Positions 46,798 to 58,960 of a DNA stretch of 64,000 bases are shown here, one piece after another; the first letter of the stretch is position 1, and the number at the start of each line of letters is the position of its first letter. Origin of the DNA: Bagarius yarrelli (Eukaryota > Chordata > Actinopteri > Siluriformes > Sisoridae); NCBI GenBank assembly GCA_005784505.1, contig VCAZ01000039.1:2816001-2880000 (forward strand). Reading direction: 5' to 3'. The position numbers were made by a program, and so were the translations under genes. The notes beneath the pieces are model-generated. The model worked only from the letters and a program-made list of their open reading frames with translations. It was not told the origin of the DNA and searched no databases.

Positions 46798-49694
46798 CTA
46801 TGTGTGTGTGTTACCGCTGTCGGCCGAGGCTTCCCTGTATTCCAAGTTTGAGCTGAGTGCAGGAAGCAGAGGTTCCATGTTCATTATAAGGTGCTTATGG
46901 CTGAGCGAGGTAAAGCTTCTGCTCTGACCCAACTGACACCTGCACCAAAATAAGACAACAGCGACAAAAAGTTCAATAAAATTTATAGTAGAATTTTATC
47001 CTCATCTTAGTCAAATTCTGAGAAACAGGAAGCTTTTTTCAGCCTGGATTCAAACACGCTGTACAGTTCAATTGTAGTAAGAAAGCAATAAAATGAAATC
47101 ACCCAAAACTTGTGATTCCAATTATTACAGTGACTCTTTGGAAAATTCGTAAACAGATTAAAAAAACAACAACAATTATTATGAACATTAAGAGGCGTCT
47201 AGTTTCGTTAATTTGTTTATTTAATTATATAATTAGTTTAATTAAGCAAACGAACAATAGAAAAACAAACAATTTTAGGAAAACATCATCAGCGTAATAA
47301 CACACGCCGCAAATCCTCACAACGCAGATACAAATACAGAATGCAAAGACAAGAATGTGCTGCAAATACAGGAACACGCTGCAAATACGGGAAAGCACTG
47401 CAAATACGGGAATGCGCAGCAAATACGGGAATGCGCAGCAAATACGGGAAAGCACTGCAAATACAGGAACACGCTGCAAATACAGGAACACGCTGCAAAT
47501 ACGGGAAAGCACTGCAAATACGGGAATGCGCAGCAAATACGGGAATGCGCAGCAAATACAGAAAGGCGCTGCAAATAAGGAAACAAGCAGCAAATAAGAG
47601 AGCATGCTGCAAATACATAAATGCCCTGCAAATACGGAAATGCTGTGAAATTATGGAAATGTGCAGCAAATACGGAAACACGCTGCAAATTCGGAAACAT
47701 GCTGCAAATTCGGAAACACGCTGCAAATACAAAAATATGCTGCAAATACGGAAACGCTCCGCAATTTTGGAAATGTGCTGCAAATATGATAGCGTGTTGC
47801 AATTATGGAAACGCGCAGCAAGTATAGAAATGGGCTGAAAATTTGGAACCCCGCTGAAAATACAGAAATGAGCTGCAAATATAGAAACAAGCAGCAAATA
47901 TGAAAATGCGCTGCAAATACTATTTCAGGACAACCCAGACTGGGACCTGTTGATTGTTTAGTGGTTTTGTTGGTGAATTAAAGACTAATCATAAAAAAAC
48001 TAATAATTAGATTTTGTAAGACTTTGAATATTATTAGCCTAAATAGTCTGACAAATGTGAAATAATAATAATAAACAGGTCCCAGCTGGATTTGTCTTTT
48101 TGTGGGATTTCTGTACTATCTGCAGCATTATGTGGTTGTGTTGTGAGGAATTACAGCGCTTTTGCAAATTTGTGTTTGCATTGTGAGGATTTGCAGCACA
48201 TGTGTGTCAAACTGATGAAGATATTTTATTAATTTGTTGGGTTTTTTTTTTCTTTTTAGATGTTTTTTCCTAAGCTTTATATTAAGCTCTTTCGGCCACA
48301 GTACCCTAAACACAGTAGAGGTAACTCTGACCTGTGAAAGATAGGAGGTTCCCTCTGGATCTTCGAACTGGCTTCAATCACCTCTTTAGCCACACGTCCG
48401 CTGTCAAAATCGAGCATTACTTTACTTATATACTTATATATTTTACTTATATGCAAAATAACAAAATTTTATTTTACCTGTAGCGAAATCTGGTCCCTTT
48501 AAAAAATATATTGCTGCTGGATACGGTTTTGATCTGACTCGATTTTGCGCATCTATAGAAAAAGGATACAATTAAGTAAAAAAAACAAAAAACAATATAC
48601 AGACTTTTAAATCAATATTGAAAATTACATTTCCTGTGCTTTTTTTTTTTCTTAGAACTTGCTAAAGGGACTATAACTAATACAGGGGGGAGCATTTGCC
48701 TACCCTTATATGGACTTTTTAAGATATTAGGAATTTTTTTTGACATTCTGGTCCATAGCAGGGTGGCTCAAATGGTTTTTTTTGACATTCTGGTCCATAG
48801 CAGGGTGGCTCAAATGGTTAAGGTGCTGAGTTGTTAATCTGAAGACCAGAAACACCTGGGTTCAAGCCCCACCTCCGGCAAGTTAACCACTGTTGGGTCC
48901 TTGAGCAAGACCCTTAACCCCTCCTGCTCCAGGGGCGCTGTATCAAAGCTGACCCTGCGCTCTGACCCCAACTTACTAAGATGGGATATGCGAAAAATGA
49001 ATTTCATTGGCTCTGTACACGTACCTTGCACAATGAATTGAATATACTTATAGTGACATAATAGCATTACACAATTACTGTAAACGTTTAAGACTTTTAT
49101 TTTGCAAATCTTCTCTTCTACCAAATCACAGCAGGGTTTTGGGTTGACTAGGAAAGCCAGTAAGTGTAAAATGTATTAGAAATTAGATTTAGCTAATGTT
49201 TAGGTAACTGAGTAACCAGCCGCCATTGAGTGTGTGTGTGTGTGTCTGTGTGTGTGTGTGTGTATAAAATGCACTCACTTGTAAAATGCCTGATTTTCTA
49301 CACCACATTTCCACAGGTGTTTACAGGCTGCTGGTGTGGAAGTGTGGAATGTCAGGACCAATTTCTTCTGCAGAGAAAAAAGATGGAAAGAGTAAAGAAT
49401 CTGTGGGTCAGAACGAGAGGGTAAGTGAGGGAGAGAAAACGAGGATACAGGAAGGAGAGAATGAGAATAAGGCATAAGAAAAGGGAAAGGTCGAGTAAGA
49501 GCAAAATATTGAAACCTAATAAGAGTTGGGCAAACTTTTAACTAAAATAAGAGCGAGACAGAGGCAGAGAGAGAGAGAGAAAAGGAGAAGGAGAAAGAGA
49601 GAAAAAGAGAAAGAGAGAGAAAAAAAAGAGAGAGAGAGAGAAAGGAAAGGAGAAAAAACAAGAGACTGATTAATATAAATCTGATAGATGTGAA

Positions 49695-49734
<40 letters not shown>

Positions 49735-50437
49735 GCTGATAAGCGAAATATTTCTGGTCGACTTGAATAAATTGGCAGCAGTTACACATTAAAATCAAAC
49801 AGATGTACTTTGCTAAATAGTTTTGAGGCGGGGGGTTTGGGTGGGGGGTGGGCGGGTCAGTTTATAGGACAGAAACAGTAGATAGACCAAAAATAGATTT
49901 TCTGCGGATTGGGCTGTGATGTGTCATGTGACATCATCAAAAACACATTATCTTAACTGGTAAGAGTTTAAAAGAAGTCAAGTACTTTTAAGCAAAAAAA
50001 ACCCCAAAACAGATCTAAAGAACTCGAATAAGAATTTCTCGTCTGCGACACGTGCAATAAAGCTAAGCAAACACTAGGGGTGATATTTATCTCACAATAT
50101 TTATGCTCCTCTAAACTGCAGTTCACATACTGCACCGATTGGACTCTATACAGTGATATAATACTGTGTTTTGGTTTATACTGTACACGTTAGGCTGAAG
50201 GAGGGTAAATTTATGTATCAGATTGTGAACATGTGCCAGACAGGTAGGAGGGTAATATATGTGCTACATTAGGAGCGAGCTGAACATGTGCTCTGGAGGA
50301 GGTGAAAAACTGAACCGTCAAGAGAATTTGTTCCATTAGGCTTTTATGTTGTGTAATATGAGACAGGGGATTGATTCACTATGTAAGCATTAGACTGAAG
50401 TCTAAGACAGAAATCAATATGGGCTCATGTGCTACTC

Positions 50438-50471
<34 letters not shown>

Positions 50472-53400
50472 TGAAAGACAGAGAGAGAATGAGAAAGAGA
50501 CAGGGCAGCCCTGTAAAAGCCGTAATCCTGCCAGGAGCCAGGAAATGGCCTTTGTAAGATACCTTTGGGTGATGAGGGATGTGGTAGCTTAGCGATTAAA
50601 GTGTTGAATCATTGACCGGAAGATTATGAGTTTAATTCCCAGCATATCAAGCTGCCATTGCTCAGGTTCCTGAACAGGCCCTTAACCCCTAACTGCTCAG
50701 TCGGATAAAACAAGATAACTATAAATGGCTTGGTTGTCTGATCATTTTCTAAATATTACTATTGATGTAGTTTTTTGAATGAATACTGTGTTGCTACAAC
50801 ATATAGACCAGCGGCATTTGGTACCCGTGCCTTCAGTAGGGATCTAAACCACCTCTTAATACCACCACTATCACGTCACAATTATAGAAGCTATCAATGC
50901 TCCAAACCTCTACACTACAACTGCAACTGTGCCACATACATCAGCTGAAGCAGTTTTGCTAGTCAAACAGTTTTGCTCTGACCAACCAATCAAAGAATGG
51001 AAAATTCTGACGTTAATGTGGGCCAGTAAGCAGGCCCAGTGAGGCAAATTTGAAATCTGATTGGTCAAAGAAACAATCTCATTGCTTATATAGTTTTAGC
51101 TACATGGGCAGCACTACTAATTCTGAAGGCAGATTAGATTAACATGGCAACACATAGAGGCTAAAATCTGATTGGACAAAAAATCTCACATCGACATAAA
51201 CGTACTGGAAGCAGTGCAGCGAGAGAAACGCTATGAAATGAAGAGAATAAACTGTTGGGAATGAAATAATATAATTTAATGGAACAAATATTAGAATTTA
51301 GGTTGTAAATGTAGGTCAGCTTCTGGCCAGCAGAGAAGGACATGCCGGCCCTGACTGCCCATCACTGATATAGACACATCCTAGACAATTGAAACTGCAT
51401 CCCGGACCTCCTCTGCCCTAAATTAGTGTCTGATAAATGAACATAAATCCACACAGTCACATAAAACAATCTAGTGAAAAACCTTTCCAGAAGTTTGGAG
51501 GTTATTATAGAGGGAAGGGAATAAGACTAAATCTACAATAGAATGTTTGAAAAAATCACATATGGATATGATGATCGGGTGTCCCAATACTTTTGCTATA
51601 CATTATAGAATGCCTATTCAGTCGATTTACACTAGATGACCTGTTATTCCACCTGTTTCGCCTGATTTGCTGTATCAAATCCAGTAAAGAAAGAATGAAG
51701 AAAAAGTGAGGACGTATAAACATGGGATGGTGTGTTTATGACATGTGCATGTACTCACCAGCAATGGAAAAAAAACACACAACATGAAAAAGAAAACAGA
51801 AACGCATGTAAAGCTGGATATCGACCAACAACAACACACAAACAGGATGATGAGCAATGTAAGATGAATCATATTTCTTACACAGGAAGCTTTTTATTAA
51901 TGACATGCATGAGATGAGAAGATACAATGAGATGCTTTAATGTATTTTTTTATTTCTATTTAACAGGTTTTTTTAACCCTTTTTACCAGCACACTGGTGT
52001 CAAAATCGAACATTTTTAGTTGGTATAAGCAAAATAATGATTTTATCGGATTTTTTGTCGGATATTACAAAAAATCGTAATAGAAAAATATAATAACCAT
52101 GTAGACGTTTAGATGACGTTTATATAATAACTTTAGACGTTTAGGATTTAGGAACATAAAAAAATAAAACGTTTATACCTATTTGTCAGACTAATCTGCT
52201 TTAATGACGCACGTCTGTATCTTTTTCTGCGGATCATCTGCAGCCAGTCACTTTCACCCACATCTCTGCAAATCTTTGTGCAGGGAATGAGGCAACCCGT
52301 GGTCCTAGACATGATGTCATCTGCATTGTCACATGACCAGAAGAGTAAAAATCCATTTTTGGTTTTAGCCAACAGCATTAAACTTAGATATATTTTTAAT
52401 ATATTTAAATTTTTTATTTTAAGGCATATAAATATATTTTAAAAAAAATATTTTATATCATTTGTGAATAAGCATCAATGATCATGAGGGTGGAAGGAGG
52501 GTAGAGGTGAGATAAAAATACTTTAGCAGAGGATATTTAGACCGCACCCTGAGAATATGAAGACCTTTTTATTGGTTTGTTTGCTCTATTATAAGCAGTT
52601 GTTTCTTAGCGTGGAGTGTGACATCAAAAAAAAAAAAAAAATTCATGGTCTCAACCGAAATTTTTTTTTTGTGTTCTGGTAAAAAGAGTTTAAAATCACT
52701 GACAAATTGTGTGTAGTATAATGTATGTTTTAAGGTACCAGAATGATGTCCCTTACCTCTCTCTGTACTCCAATCACGTAAAACGTTTTCCCTTCAAACT
52801 TAAATCTGCTAACATCTGGCCTGGGAGAAAAAAAAAACACATCACCATGTGACCTTATTGAAACATCTGCAGTTTTATTAAAGAATAAAGAAATCTGTTG
52901 AATCAGTAAAAACTTTATTAATTCGAGATTTTAATTTTAGAAGTAGAGTAAATCCTTTTTTTTCGTCAAGCTTTTGCACTTTAATACAAATAAAACACTA
53001 TAATAGGATGGAAAGTAATGAGGATGATGATTAATGAGTCTGAACATTTTTTTCTTTCTTTTTCTTGCCACTGTTTCTTATTGCATTTCTTCTCATTATA
53101 ATTTTGCATTTATTCTTCACATATTCGTGGAAGTCTGCTAGGTGAAAATGTCCCACGTTAAATGTGCTATAAAAAACACTCCAAAAAACCTAGGAAAAAT
53201 CTCTCGCTATAACATAAAGCACATTTCTCCATCCCTAGAGATCTTGGCTAGCTCCCAAACACAGCCTATGTTAACTATTACTGGACAAAAAGTAAGTGGG
53301 TAGTGAAGAGTAGTGAACGAGCGACCAAGTCTGAACACATCGAGAACATAAAGGAAGTGACAGGTTGTTCAAACAATTCTTACCATTTTAGCAAGTGGAT

Positions 53401-55684
53401 CCTCTTGTTTCCCTGGAAAACAACAAAGCCCCGGGCAGTGAATCCCAGAAATGCCGCTGCTCCGGTGAAGTCCTAAAATAAGAAACGACCGGGGGATCAT
53501 GGAAAGATTTTATTCGTGTGAGAAAGCGAGTGCTTTTGTTGACAGAGCTACAGGAGTGATATTAGCCTAATATTAACACAATATATGTATTAATAACTCA
53601 AACTCAAACAGACGTACAGTCTTACACACTTTCTTCTTTTTTTTTTTTTTTACCACAGGTTTCTTTTCATTATTAGCTATATATTTCTAAATATCTTAAT
53701 AGTTCAACTGTAAAATATTTTTTGCTACTTTTATTGATTAGTGGCTCATTCGTAATATTGTTATTACACGATAATAAACTTAACCCAACCTATTAACGTT
53801 TTTAATTATTTTTATTTATTAGGCTCTCAAGGGAGTTTCCTTGTGTTTAGCATTGCACGTCATTGTCTTACCCAAACAAAGGAATTAATAGTTTATATGA
53901 AAGTAGACAATTATAGAATATCATTTTAAACCCTTAAAAAAATACAAATATGGCTTTGGCTGATTGCGTGTTGTGATGATGTCACACAAATGTGTTCATT
54001 TTCTAAGTAAATTGTCATATCAGACCCATAAAATTGGTAGAAAGTGACCTTTAACCGCTCTGTGTAGAATCATCATAAGCCATAAAAATGTCTGATAAGT
54101 AATTTGGATTCGGACATCCAAAGTGCTGGTAAAAAAAAAAAAAAGAGTTGAATGCACTTTGAATCACTCCATAGAATCCTTTTATGAATCATTATAAAAT
54201 CCTTTTTTTGCCCTGCATAGAAAATCAGCTTAATCGTGTGCGTAACCCTCAACCCTAAATAAGAGTAAATCTTGTTATGTAATTAGTGACATCACTTTTA
54301 AACAGCTGTTTGAGTATTTAATGACAAAATATATCTGGGAATATTTTACCCACATGACATTCTGTTATTTTGCAGGTAGAGACAACAACAACACAGGGAC
54401 AATAAACAATAAGATGATAAAGACAAATAAAAAAATATAATAGACTGTATGTCCAGTTGGGCTATAAATAATAAAATAAAAAAGTAAATAGAATAAGATG
54501 CGGAGATGTACTAGGATGTAGGTGGCAACAAATAAATATAAGGTACATATTTTATTGCATATAATATATAGCACAGTTTAACTGTGATAAGATGGATGGC
54601 CTGTTTTTGTGCCTGGATGTTTCAGTATTTGCGGTTCTGTATCTGTATATCTCCTGAAATTATATTTGATATCGAGATCTACAGAAGGTGATAGAGATGG
54701 TACCTTGCAGGGATGAGGGTCCACACCGTATGTGTCCAGTGTGTGAGCTCTCTGAAGCAGGTTCAGCTCAGCCAGGGCTGGACACTGACTCCTATAAAAG
54801 AACCAATAGAATCAGAATAACTACAGGAACAGTCACTACAGTTTTAGGCAATCCTATCAGAAGGTGATGTGAGATGATTTGCAGGAACTGCTTTATCTGT
54901 TTTACGGGAAAACTCTCACTTACATTGGACAGAGGTGGATATTTTAGCAGGTGAAAACATCAGTCTAGCATTTTGTGCTCTAAATCGACCCCACATCCCT
55001 GTTTTATACGTACCTCAGCTCGTTCTGGTGGATCTCCATAATCTTGCGTTCCAGTTTAAGGGTCTGCTTGGGAAACAGTTTGAAGTCGCTGATGTAGTCG
55101 GCCGGGTGTTCATCGACATCGTAGTCGCCGAGATCAGCTGCAAAATTAGCAGGTCATTTACTTTGAATGAGCACAACACTAAAGAAGCTATTTATCTACA
55201 AGCAAAACACATCAGGTGTGATTGATTTCTTTACAAATCATATACACTATATGGACAAAGAGTATTGGGACACCTAATCATCACATCCATATGGGTTTTT
55301 CAACATCCAAGATGTTGTCTCACTTTATTATATCCTTCTACAAGGGTTTTCCACTTAATTGGAGATTTGGGATCTGGAAATTTGCAGTCGCTCAGCTAAA
55401 ACAGTATAATAGTAATGTTGAGGAGGTTTGGGGTTCAGTCGGTGTCCCAGTTCATCTAAAAGGTGTTGAGTCAAAGTCAGGGCTTTGTACAGGACACTTC
55501 AGTTCTTCTTCCTCATTTTAAAATGCTTTCAAAAATATCTTCTGTACATTTTATTAGTCGATCATGTGACATTACCCTGCACTATACACGCTCCGAGATA
55601 GGCGGCGTCGGCGAGCGGACACAGGAGCCGGCCGTGGTACAGATCCCTCTTCAGCTGCAGGTACAACAGGTATCTGAGTGAGAC

Positions 55685-55724
<40 letters not shown>

Positions 55725-56517
55725 GAAGCCTGTTAGAGGTTTGCGGTTTCGGCAGAACGACATGTATGACTCGAGTGAGTCACAGTGCAGTCATGCTGCT
55801 TTTTCAAAACAATGATTTCAGGTCTAGTGTAAAAAGGCATTACAATGGGAGCTCGACCCCAGGAAATTAGTTACCATGGAAACATGCCTGGGGACGAAAG
55901 AAGAAAACATCTGCAGTGTTAAAGATGTGACATCTTATTAGAGTCGCGTTTGAGACGTCCATGTTCTTTTCTATAGTCGAACTGCAGTTACTTTAAGCTA
56001 AAATCAACTTTTATTTGCTTTTTTTCCTTAAAAAATATTTTATGATTTATAAGATAAATTTCTCATATGATTGATTAGTGCCAATATCTAACATGACATA
56101 CTTTTATCCAATAAAAAGTCTAAAAATAAAAGTATCTTAAAACGTAACCTTAAAGCTAAAATCCCTTTTTTTATAGACGCTTGGAAGATTTTATTCTCTG
56201 TATAAATTATTTCAAGAAATATTTAACACTTATAAGAAATCAAGCTGTTATAGACAATTAATTAACAGTGGGATGGTGTGGTGCAGCCTATTATTATGAT
56301 AGGCTTTCCTACCTGCCTGTCAATATATTTGTATGCATCCTGTTCGTACAAACAGGATAAGTCATCAAACAGGGATGCCAGATTGAAGAAAAATCCCACC
56401 CAGTTTTGAATTTGATTGTACAGGTAAAAATTAGCTTGGACAGGTGTACAAAATTTGAGATCAATTTTAAAACATAAAAGTTTGGTGTAAGTGCCTGCAG
56501 GGATCTTAAAGTGAAAC

Positions 56518-56556
<39 letters not shown>

Positions 56557-57480
56557 CTCTCTGAGTCTGTACAAGAGCGAAAAGGAAAAAAAACACGGAC
56601 AACAAACAAAAGAACAAAAGAAAGTGTAAAAGAAAGACGAATAAAAGAGAAAGATGAATAAAAGGGGGTGTAACTAATGATTGCTATTGCTTATCTTCAC
56701 AGCTCAGATGGTAAACACACACCCGACACCCTGTTGAGAGAACTAAGCTAATGATTTGTGTGTATGTGTGTGTGTGTACAAGGTTTAGGACAATAAATCA
56801 AGCTGGCATTTAAGCTTTGTCCCCTGATTTAAGCAGAACAGCCTTACATGACCGTAAAACTCACATCACTGTCATCACATCACTGTCAGGTTCCTTCAAT
56901 CTTTTTCTTTAACCTGTTTGATTCTGTTGTTTCAATCATTTCTACCTCGTCAGTTCCTCCTTGATCTTGATAGGTTCCTGGGGGTAGAACTTCACTCGAA
57001 AACACATAGTGTACGGCTGCTGACCTGCACAACAGCACAGAACATCAAACTATACCAGTGAAACAGATGATGCAGGAATCGATAAGTACAGAGGGGCAGT
57101 GAGGGGATGGCATTAAGGTAAAAAAAATAATGATCCTCGCCTCAGCAGCTTTTTGACACACTTCCACATGTGCACAAAGCATTGATTTATTCATCATTCT
57201 TTTACAAACTTACACCCACGTACAGTAAAATATTGTGCAAAAGTGTCCACCGATTTATTGCACTGCTACAGGCAATAACTTTATTCATCACTTTACACAG
57301 TCTAACATGTAGTGACATCATTTCAACCTGTACATGATATAAAAAATAGTTAGAATTGATTAAAAAATAACAGAACAAGGATATAATACAATAAATGTAT
57401 ATAATAAAAGTATCAATATTAATAATAAAAGAAATAGAATGTAACAAATATAGAATAAGTTACATTAGAAATTATAAATA

Positions 57481-57547
<67 letters not shown>

Positions 57548-58960
57548 ATGTACATATGCATATATCTATTAATCGATCCATCCATCGCTCTCTCTCTCTC
57601 TCTCTCTCTCTCATTCTCCATCTTTCTTTCTGTCTCTCTCTCGTCTACCTCTTTTTCTTTCTCCCTCCTTCTCTCTCTCTCGCTCTCTCTCTCTTTCTCC
57701 CTCTTTTTTTTCTCTCTCTCTCTCTCTCTCTCTCCCCCTCTTTCTCTTTCTCTCCCTCTCTCTCTCCCCCTCTTTCTCTCTCAAAAAACAGGCACACAAC
57801 AACAGAATATCTATACAAGTTATGTGATGGTAATATGTGTAGCTGATTTTTAATTAAATCTTTAAAAAGAAAAATACATTTTATAACATTTTACAGTCTC
57901 TTTGTGTGCGACTGTAAGTATCAGAAACGTCCGCCTAACCGCCTGCACACAACTGCCCTTTTGTGTGGACCAGCAGCCCCTATTGGGTGGGAGCATTTTC
58001 GTTGTGATGTAACTTGATTTTGTTGTGTTGTTAACTTATGTTTGCAGGTTGTTGTGTTATGCACTACTGGGCCACTGTAGGCAGGAAGGATACAGCCTGG
58101 ACAGGTCGCCAGTCCATCACAGGGCCACTCACACTCACTCCAATAGGCAATTTAGAATCACTAATCAATCTAACATACGTGTTTTTGGACTGTGGGAGGA
58201 AACCGGAGAACCCGGAGTAAACCCACGCAAACACAGGGAGAACATGCAAACTCCACACAGAAAGACCCCTGCCTGGGAATCGAACCCAGGACCTTCTTGC
58301 TGTGAGGCAGCAGTGCTAACCACTAAGCCACCATGCTGCCTCTGATTTAATAATTAAATTAAATTAAAAGATACAAATAAAATAAAATAAAATAAAAACA
58401 AACGGTATGTATCGTATATATATATAAAGTGACTGCAGTAAAATTTAAATTGCGGTTGTGTGTGTACTGGGATGTGCAGGAGTTTCGGTGTGTGTTACAC
58501 AGCATTTGTTATTAGGTGCCTTAAATCAGTAAGTGAACAATCTTACACTTCATCTGCTTGACCACCGGTTTGCTGGGGTCCAGCCAGTGCTGTGAAGAAA
58601 GGAAAGAAATCAGGCAGAGAATCAGACACAAAGCAGAGTAATTTCCATATAAAAGACTTTTATTTTATTTTATATATTTTACACAGATGTGTGTGATTGT
58701 CAGTGATGCTGAGAGTTTGTCTTTGTTCTGTAAGTGCTACAGATATGGACAGAATTTAAGGTGCAACTGATTTAAAACACACATTGGTGATTTCCGAATG
58801 TTTAACTAATCAGGACATGGAAAACGATTCAGTGTGTGTGTGTAAGTGTGTGTACCCTCTGCTTCTCGGGATCCACGTATCTAATGCCAAAGTAATCCTT
58901 CTCCAGGAGACTGTAGTGGTTACAGACATGATCCAGAAGGAATTGACCTTTAGTGTCTCG
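40713..58960 (-). CDS. frmd3: FERM domain-containing protein 3 (13 exons seen, 5' end outside window)
   Basis: FERM-family membrane-cytoskeleton scaffold with a C-terminal transmembrane anchor. Exons, 5' to 3': 58960-58856, 58589-58547, 57024-56946, 55673-55576, 55137-55014, 54791-54704, 53472-53384, 52820-52757, 49367-49279, 48552-48478, 48400-48332, 46939-46815, 41362-40713. All GT-AG with consistent phases; 1,698 nt, 565 codons plus stop. Human FRMD3 is about 597 aa, so roughly 50 N-terminal residues are missing. I found no matching exon up to 64000, so they should lie to the right. FRMD3 is preferred over its relative FRMD5 because of TFHTSTPAACKHLWKCGVEN, the tail TPEFEQFHYEYYCPL and the RASEF neighbour; FRMD5 is the main alternative. 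The gene converges on rasef, with 8.1 kb between the stop codons. Confidence 0.92.
42759..42951. mobile_element. short MITE with CAGGGGTCA ends
   Basis: Left CAGGGGTCAACAAACTTGGT and right, reverse-complemented, CAGGGGTCACCAAAAG. Flanks TCTTAAAT and CCTTAAAA look like a worn 8-bp target duplication, suggesting a hAT-type element. It lies in the last frmd3 intron. Confidence 0.65.
43068..43997 (-). CDS. uncharacterised repeat-rich open frame inside the last frmd3 intron
   Basis: From the first good ATG (43997, G at -3 and +4) this frame codes 309 residues to a TAG at 43068; it stays open upstream to about 44100. I do not recognise the product. It is acidic and lysine-rich, with about ten imperfect 14-residue (42-bp) units such as TVDKFEDKVLDSG, GIEANKVKDKVLKS, GVDVEKFEDKVLQC and CVDVDKTPNEVLNA. 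The 14-residue period is two heptads and would suit a coiled coil or rod. It lies on the frmd3 strand. A possible acceptor (AAGATCAG, GGGCAAG) would join it in phase to the 46815 exon and give frmd3 a C-terminus without membrane anchor, but the preceding sequence is purine-rich and weak. It may equally be a nested gene or a relic; no matching donor to the 41362 exon exists. Confidence 0.4.
   Translation of the reverse strand: MEEQEVGKKEGPNCIEGTNKGFGERLEILQREMDGDTINVGKDQSMVLEENIHMDKKQIFKDVDQVQHEDLESSNDLSKIHNEVLDFGMDSAKVQDCSNRENLQGKALGDGVTVDKFEDKVLDSGIEANKVKDKVLKSGVEVDKCLEVGVDIDKVQCEFLKSSMGAVEVEDKCKGVDVEKFEDKVLQCVVELNTPENNFLNGNANSDEIHDTVLKDSVCLAKVIDVSKETVDMNKVQNSLEDCVDVDKTPNEVLNASVDVNQNGLNFKKSHDTVFEDLNVADALNAQKMMETMRCQVRITTQHNLQLRA
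44655..44790 (+). mobile_element. SINE family A, 5'-truncated
   Basis: GGGGTTCGATTCCCAGCACT and GCCGCTCTGGATAAGGACGC are present; the A-box half of the head is missing. frmd3 last intron. Confidence 0.75.
46815..46939 (-). CDS. frmd3: frmd3 linker exon
   Basis: Codes CQLGQSRSFTSLSHKHLI and NMEPLLPALSSNLEYREA and ends in phase 1 (...ADS plus G). QSRS...SL and MEPLLP mark it as the FRMD3 linker that follows the FA region. The same phase fits the acceptor of the terminal exon at 41362 and also a weak acceptor in front of the repeat-rich open frame at 43-44 kb. Confidence 0.85.
47300..48200. mobile_element. inverted-repeat element carrying a 19-bp tandem array
   Basis: GCCGCAAATCCTCACAACGC at 47307 and TGTGAGGATTTGCAGC near 48182 are inverted termini. 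Between them, 47355-47925 holds about thirty copies of a 19-bp unit like GCTGCAAATACGGGAAAGC. Several overlapping frames of 60-200 codons on both strands come from the repeat. It lies in the frmd3 intron between the FA and linker exons. Confidence 0.65.
48332..48552 (-). CDS. frmd3: frmd3 exons for the FERM-adjacent (FA) region
   Basis: Exons 48552-48478 and 48400-48332 encode KSSQIKTVSSSNIFFKGTRF and SGRVAKEVIEASSKIQREPP. The FFKGTRFRYSGR core is the FERM-adjacent motif that follows F3 in this subfamily and is a regulatory, often phosphorylated, segment. The two exons are separated by a 77-bp intron. Confidence 0.92.
48738..49020 (+). mobile_element. SINE family B with duplicated head
   Basis: GACATTCTGGTCCATAGCAG and GGTGGCTCAAATGG occur twice with a 42-bp period (from 48741 and 48783). 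The rest of the SINE follows once (GGGTTCAAGCCCC, GACCCTGCGCTCTGACCCC). Confidence 0.75.
49279..58960 (-). CDS. frmd3: frmd3 exons for FERM F1 (part), F2 and F3 lobes
   Basis: Nine exons. The first seen starts RDTKGQFLLDHVCNHYSLLE and holds the end of the ubiquitin-like F1 lobe, followed by HWLDPSKPVVKQMK. F2 reads FRVKFYPQEPIKIKEEL, RYLLYLQLKRDLYHGRLLC, then DEHPADYISDFKLFPKQ. F3 includes HTLDTYGVDPHPCK, FLGFTARGFVVFQGNKRIHL, KFEGKTFYVIG and the final FHTSTPAACKHLWKCG helix. The donor at 58547 was chosen over one two bases earlier because it is a better site (GTAAGA) and only it keeps the next exon in frame. Confidence 0.92.
49550..49735. repeat. GA-rich simple repeat
   Basis: Purine-only runs of GAGA and AAAGAG, about 180 bp, just upstream (in frmd3 sense) of exon 49367-49279. 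A similar short tract is at about 50438-50500. Confidence 0.9.
50578..50732 (+). mobile_element. SINE family A, worn copy
   Basis: GTGGTAGCTTAGCGATTAAA, AGTTTAATTCCCAGCA and CCCTTAACCCCTAACTGCTC. frmd3 intron. Confidence 0.75.
50850..51320. repeat. dispersed repeat, unknown class (copy 2)
   Basis: Partner of 34302-34960, with the same ordered landmarks. Directly followed at about 51370-51612 by an element ending GTGTCCCAATACTTTTGC. Confidence 0.6.
55243..55560. mobile_element. element with ACTATATGGACAAAGAGTATTGGGACACC end
   Basis: The TATTGGGACACC end is the inverse of the GTGTCCCAATA ends at about 29500 and 51583, and TCACATCCATATG is shared next to it. It ends near the frmd3 exon at 55576. 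Confidence 0.5.
57481..57785. repeat. (ATCT)n then (CT)n simple repeats
   Basis: About 16 CTAT units, a short spacer, then about 190 bp of CT-rich pyrimidine tract. Frames through it are leucine/serine artefacts. frmd3 intron. Confidence 0.95.
58074..58342 (-). mobile_element. long SINE-like fish repeat (family C)
   Basis: GGTCGCCAGTCCATCACAGG, GACTGTGGGAGGAAACCGGA and, at the far end, GCAGTGCTAACCACTAAGCC, which is the inverted tRNA-like head. frmd3 intron. Confidence 0.85.

Noticed and set aside
47225..47897. Several overlapping frames of 60-202 codons on both strands
   Set aside because: All arise from the 19-bp array, whose unit lacks stops in most frames; the same words recur in every frame.
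47355..47925. CRISPR-like regular array
   Set aside because: Unit is 19 bp without unique spacers and the genome is vertebrate; it is a minisatellite.
52148..52378. 76-codon minus frame in a frmd3 intron
   Set aside because: No similarity recognised, and frmd3 exons on both sides already join in phase without it.
57395..57853. 152-codon plus frame and its minus partner
   Set aside because: Runs through (ATCT)n and (CT)n simple repeat; composition is only S, L, Y, I, F.
58549..58589. frmd3 exon ending at GTGTAA, two bases earlier
   Set aside because: Would leave phase 2 and put the next exon out of frame; GTAAGA at 58546-58541 restores frame and is the better donor.
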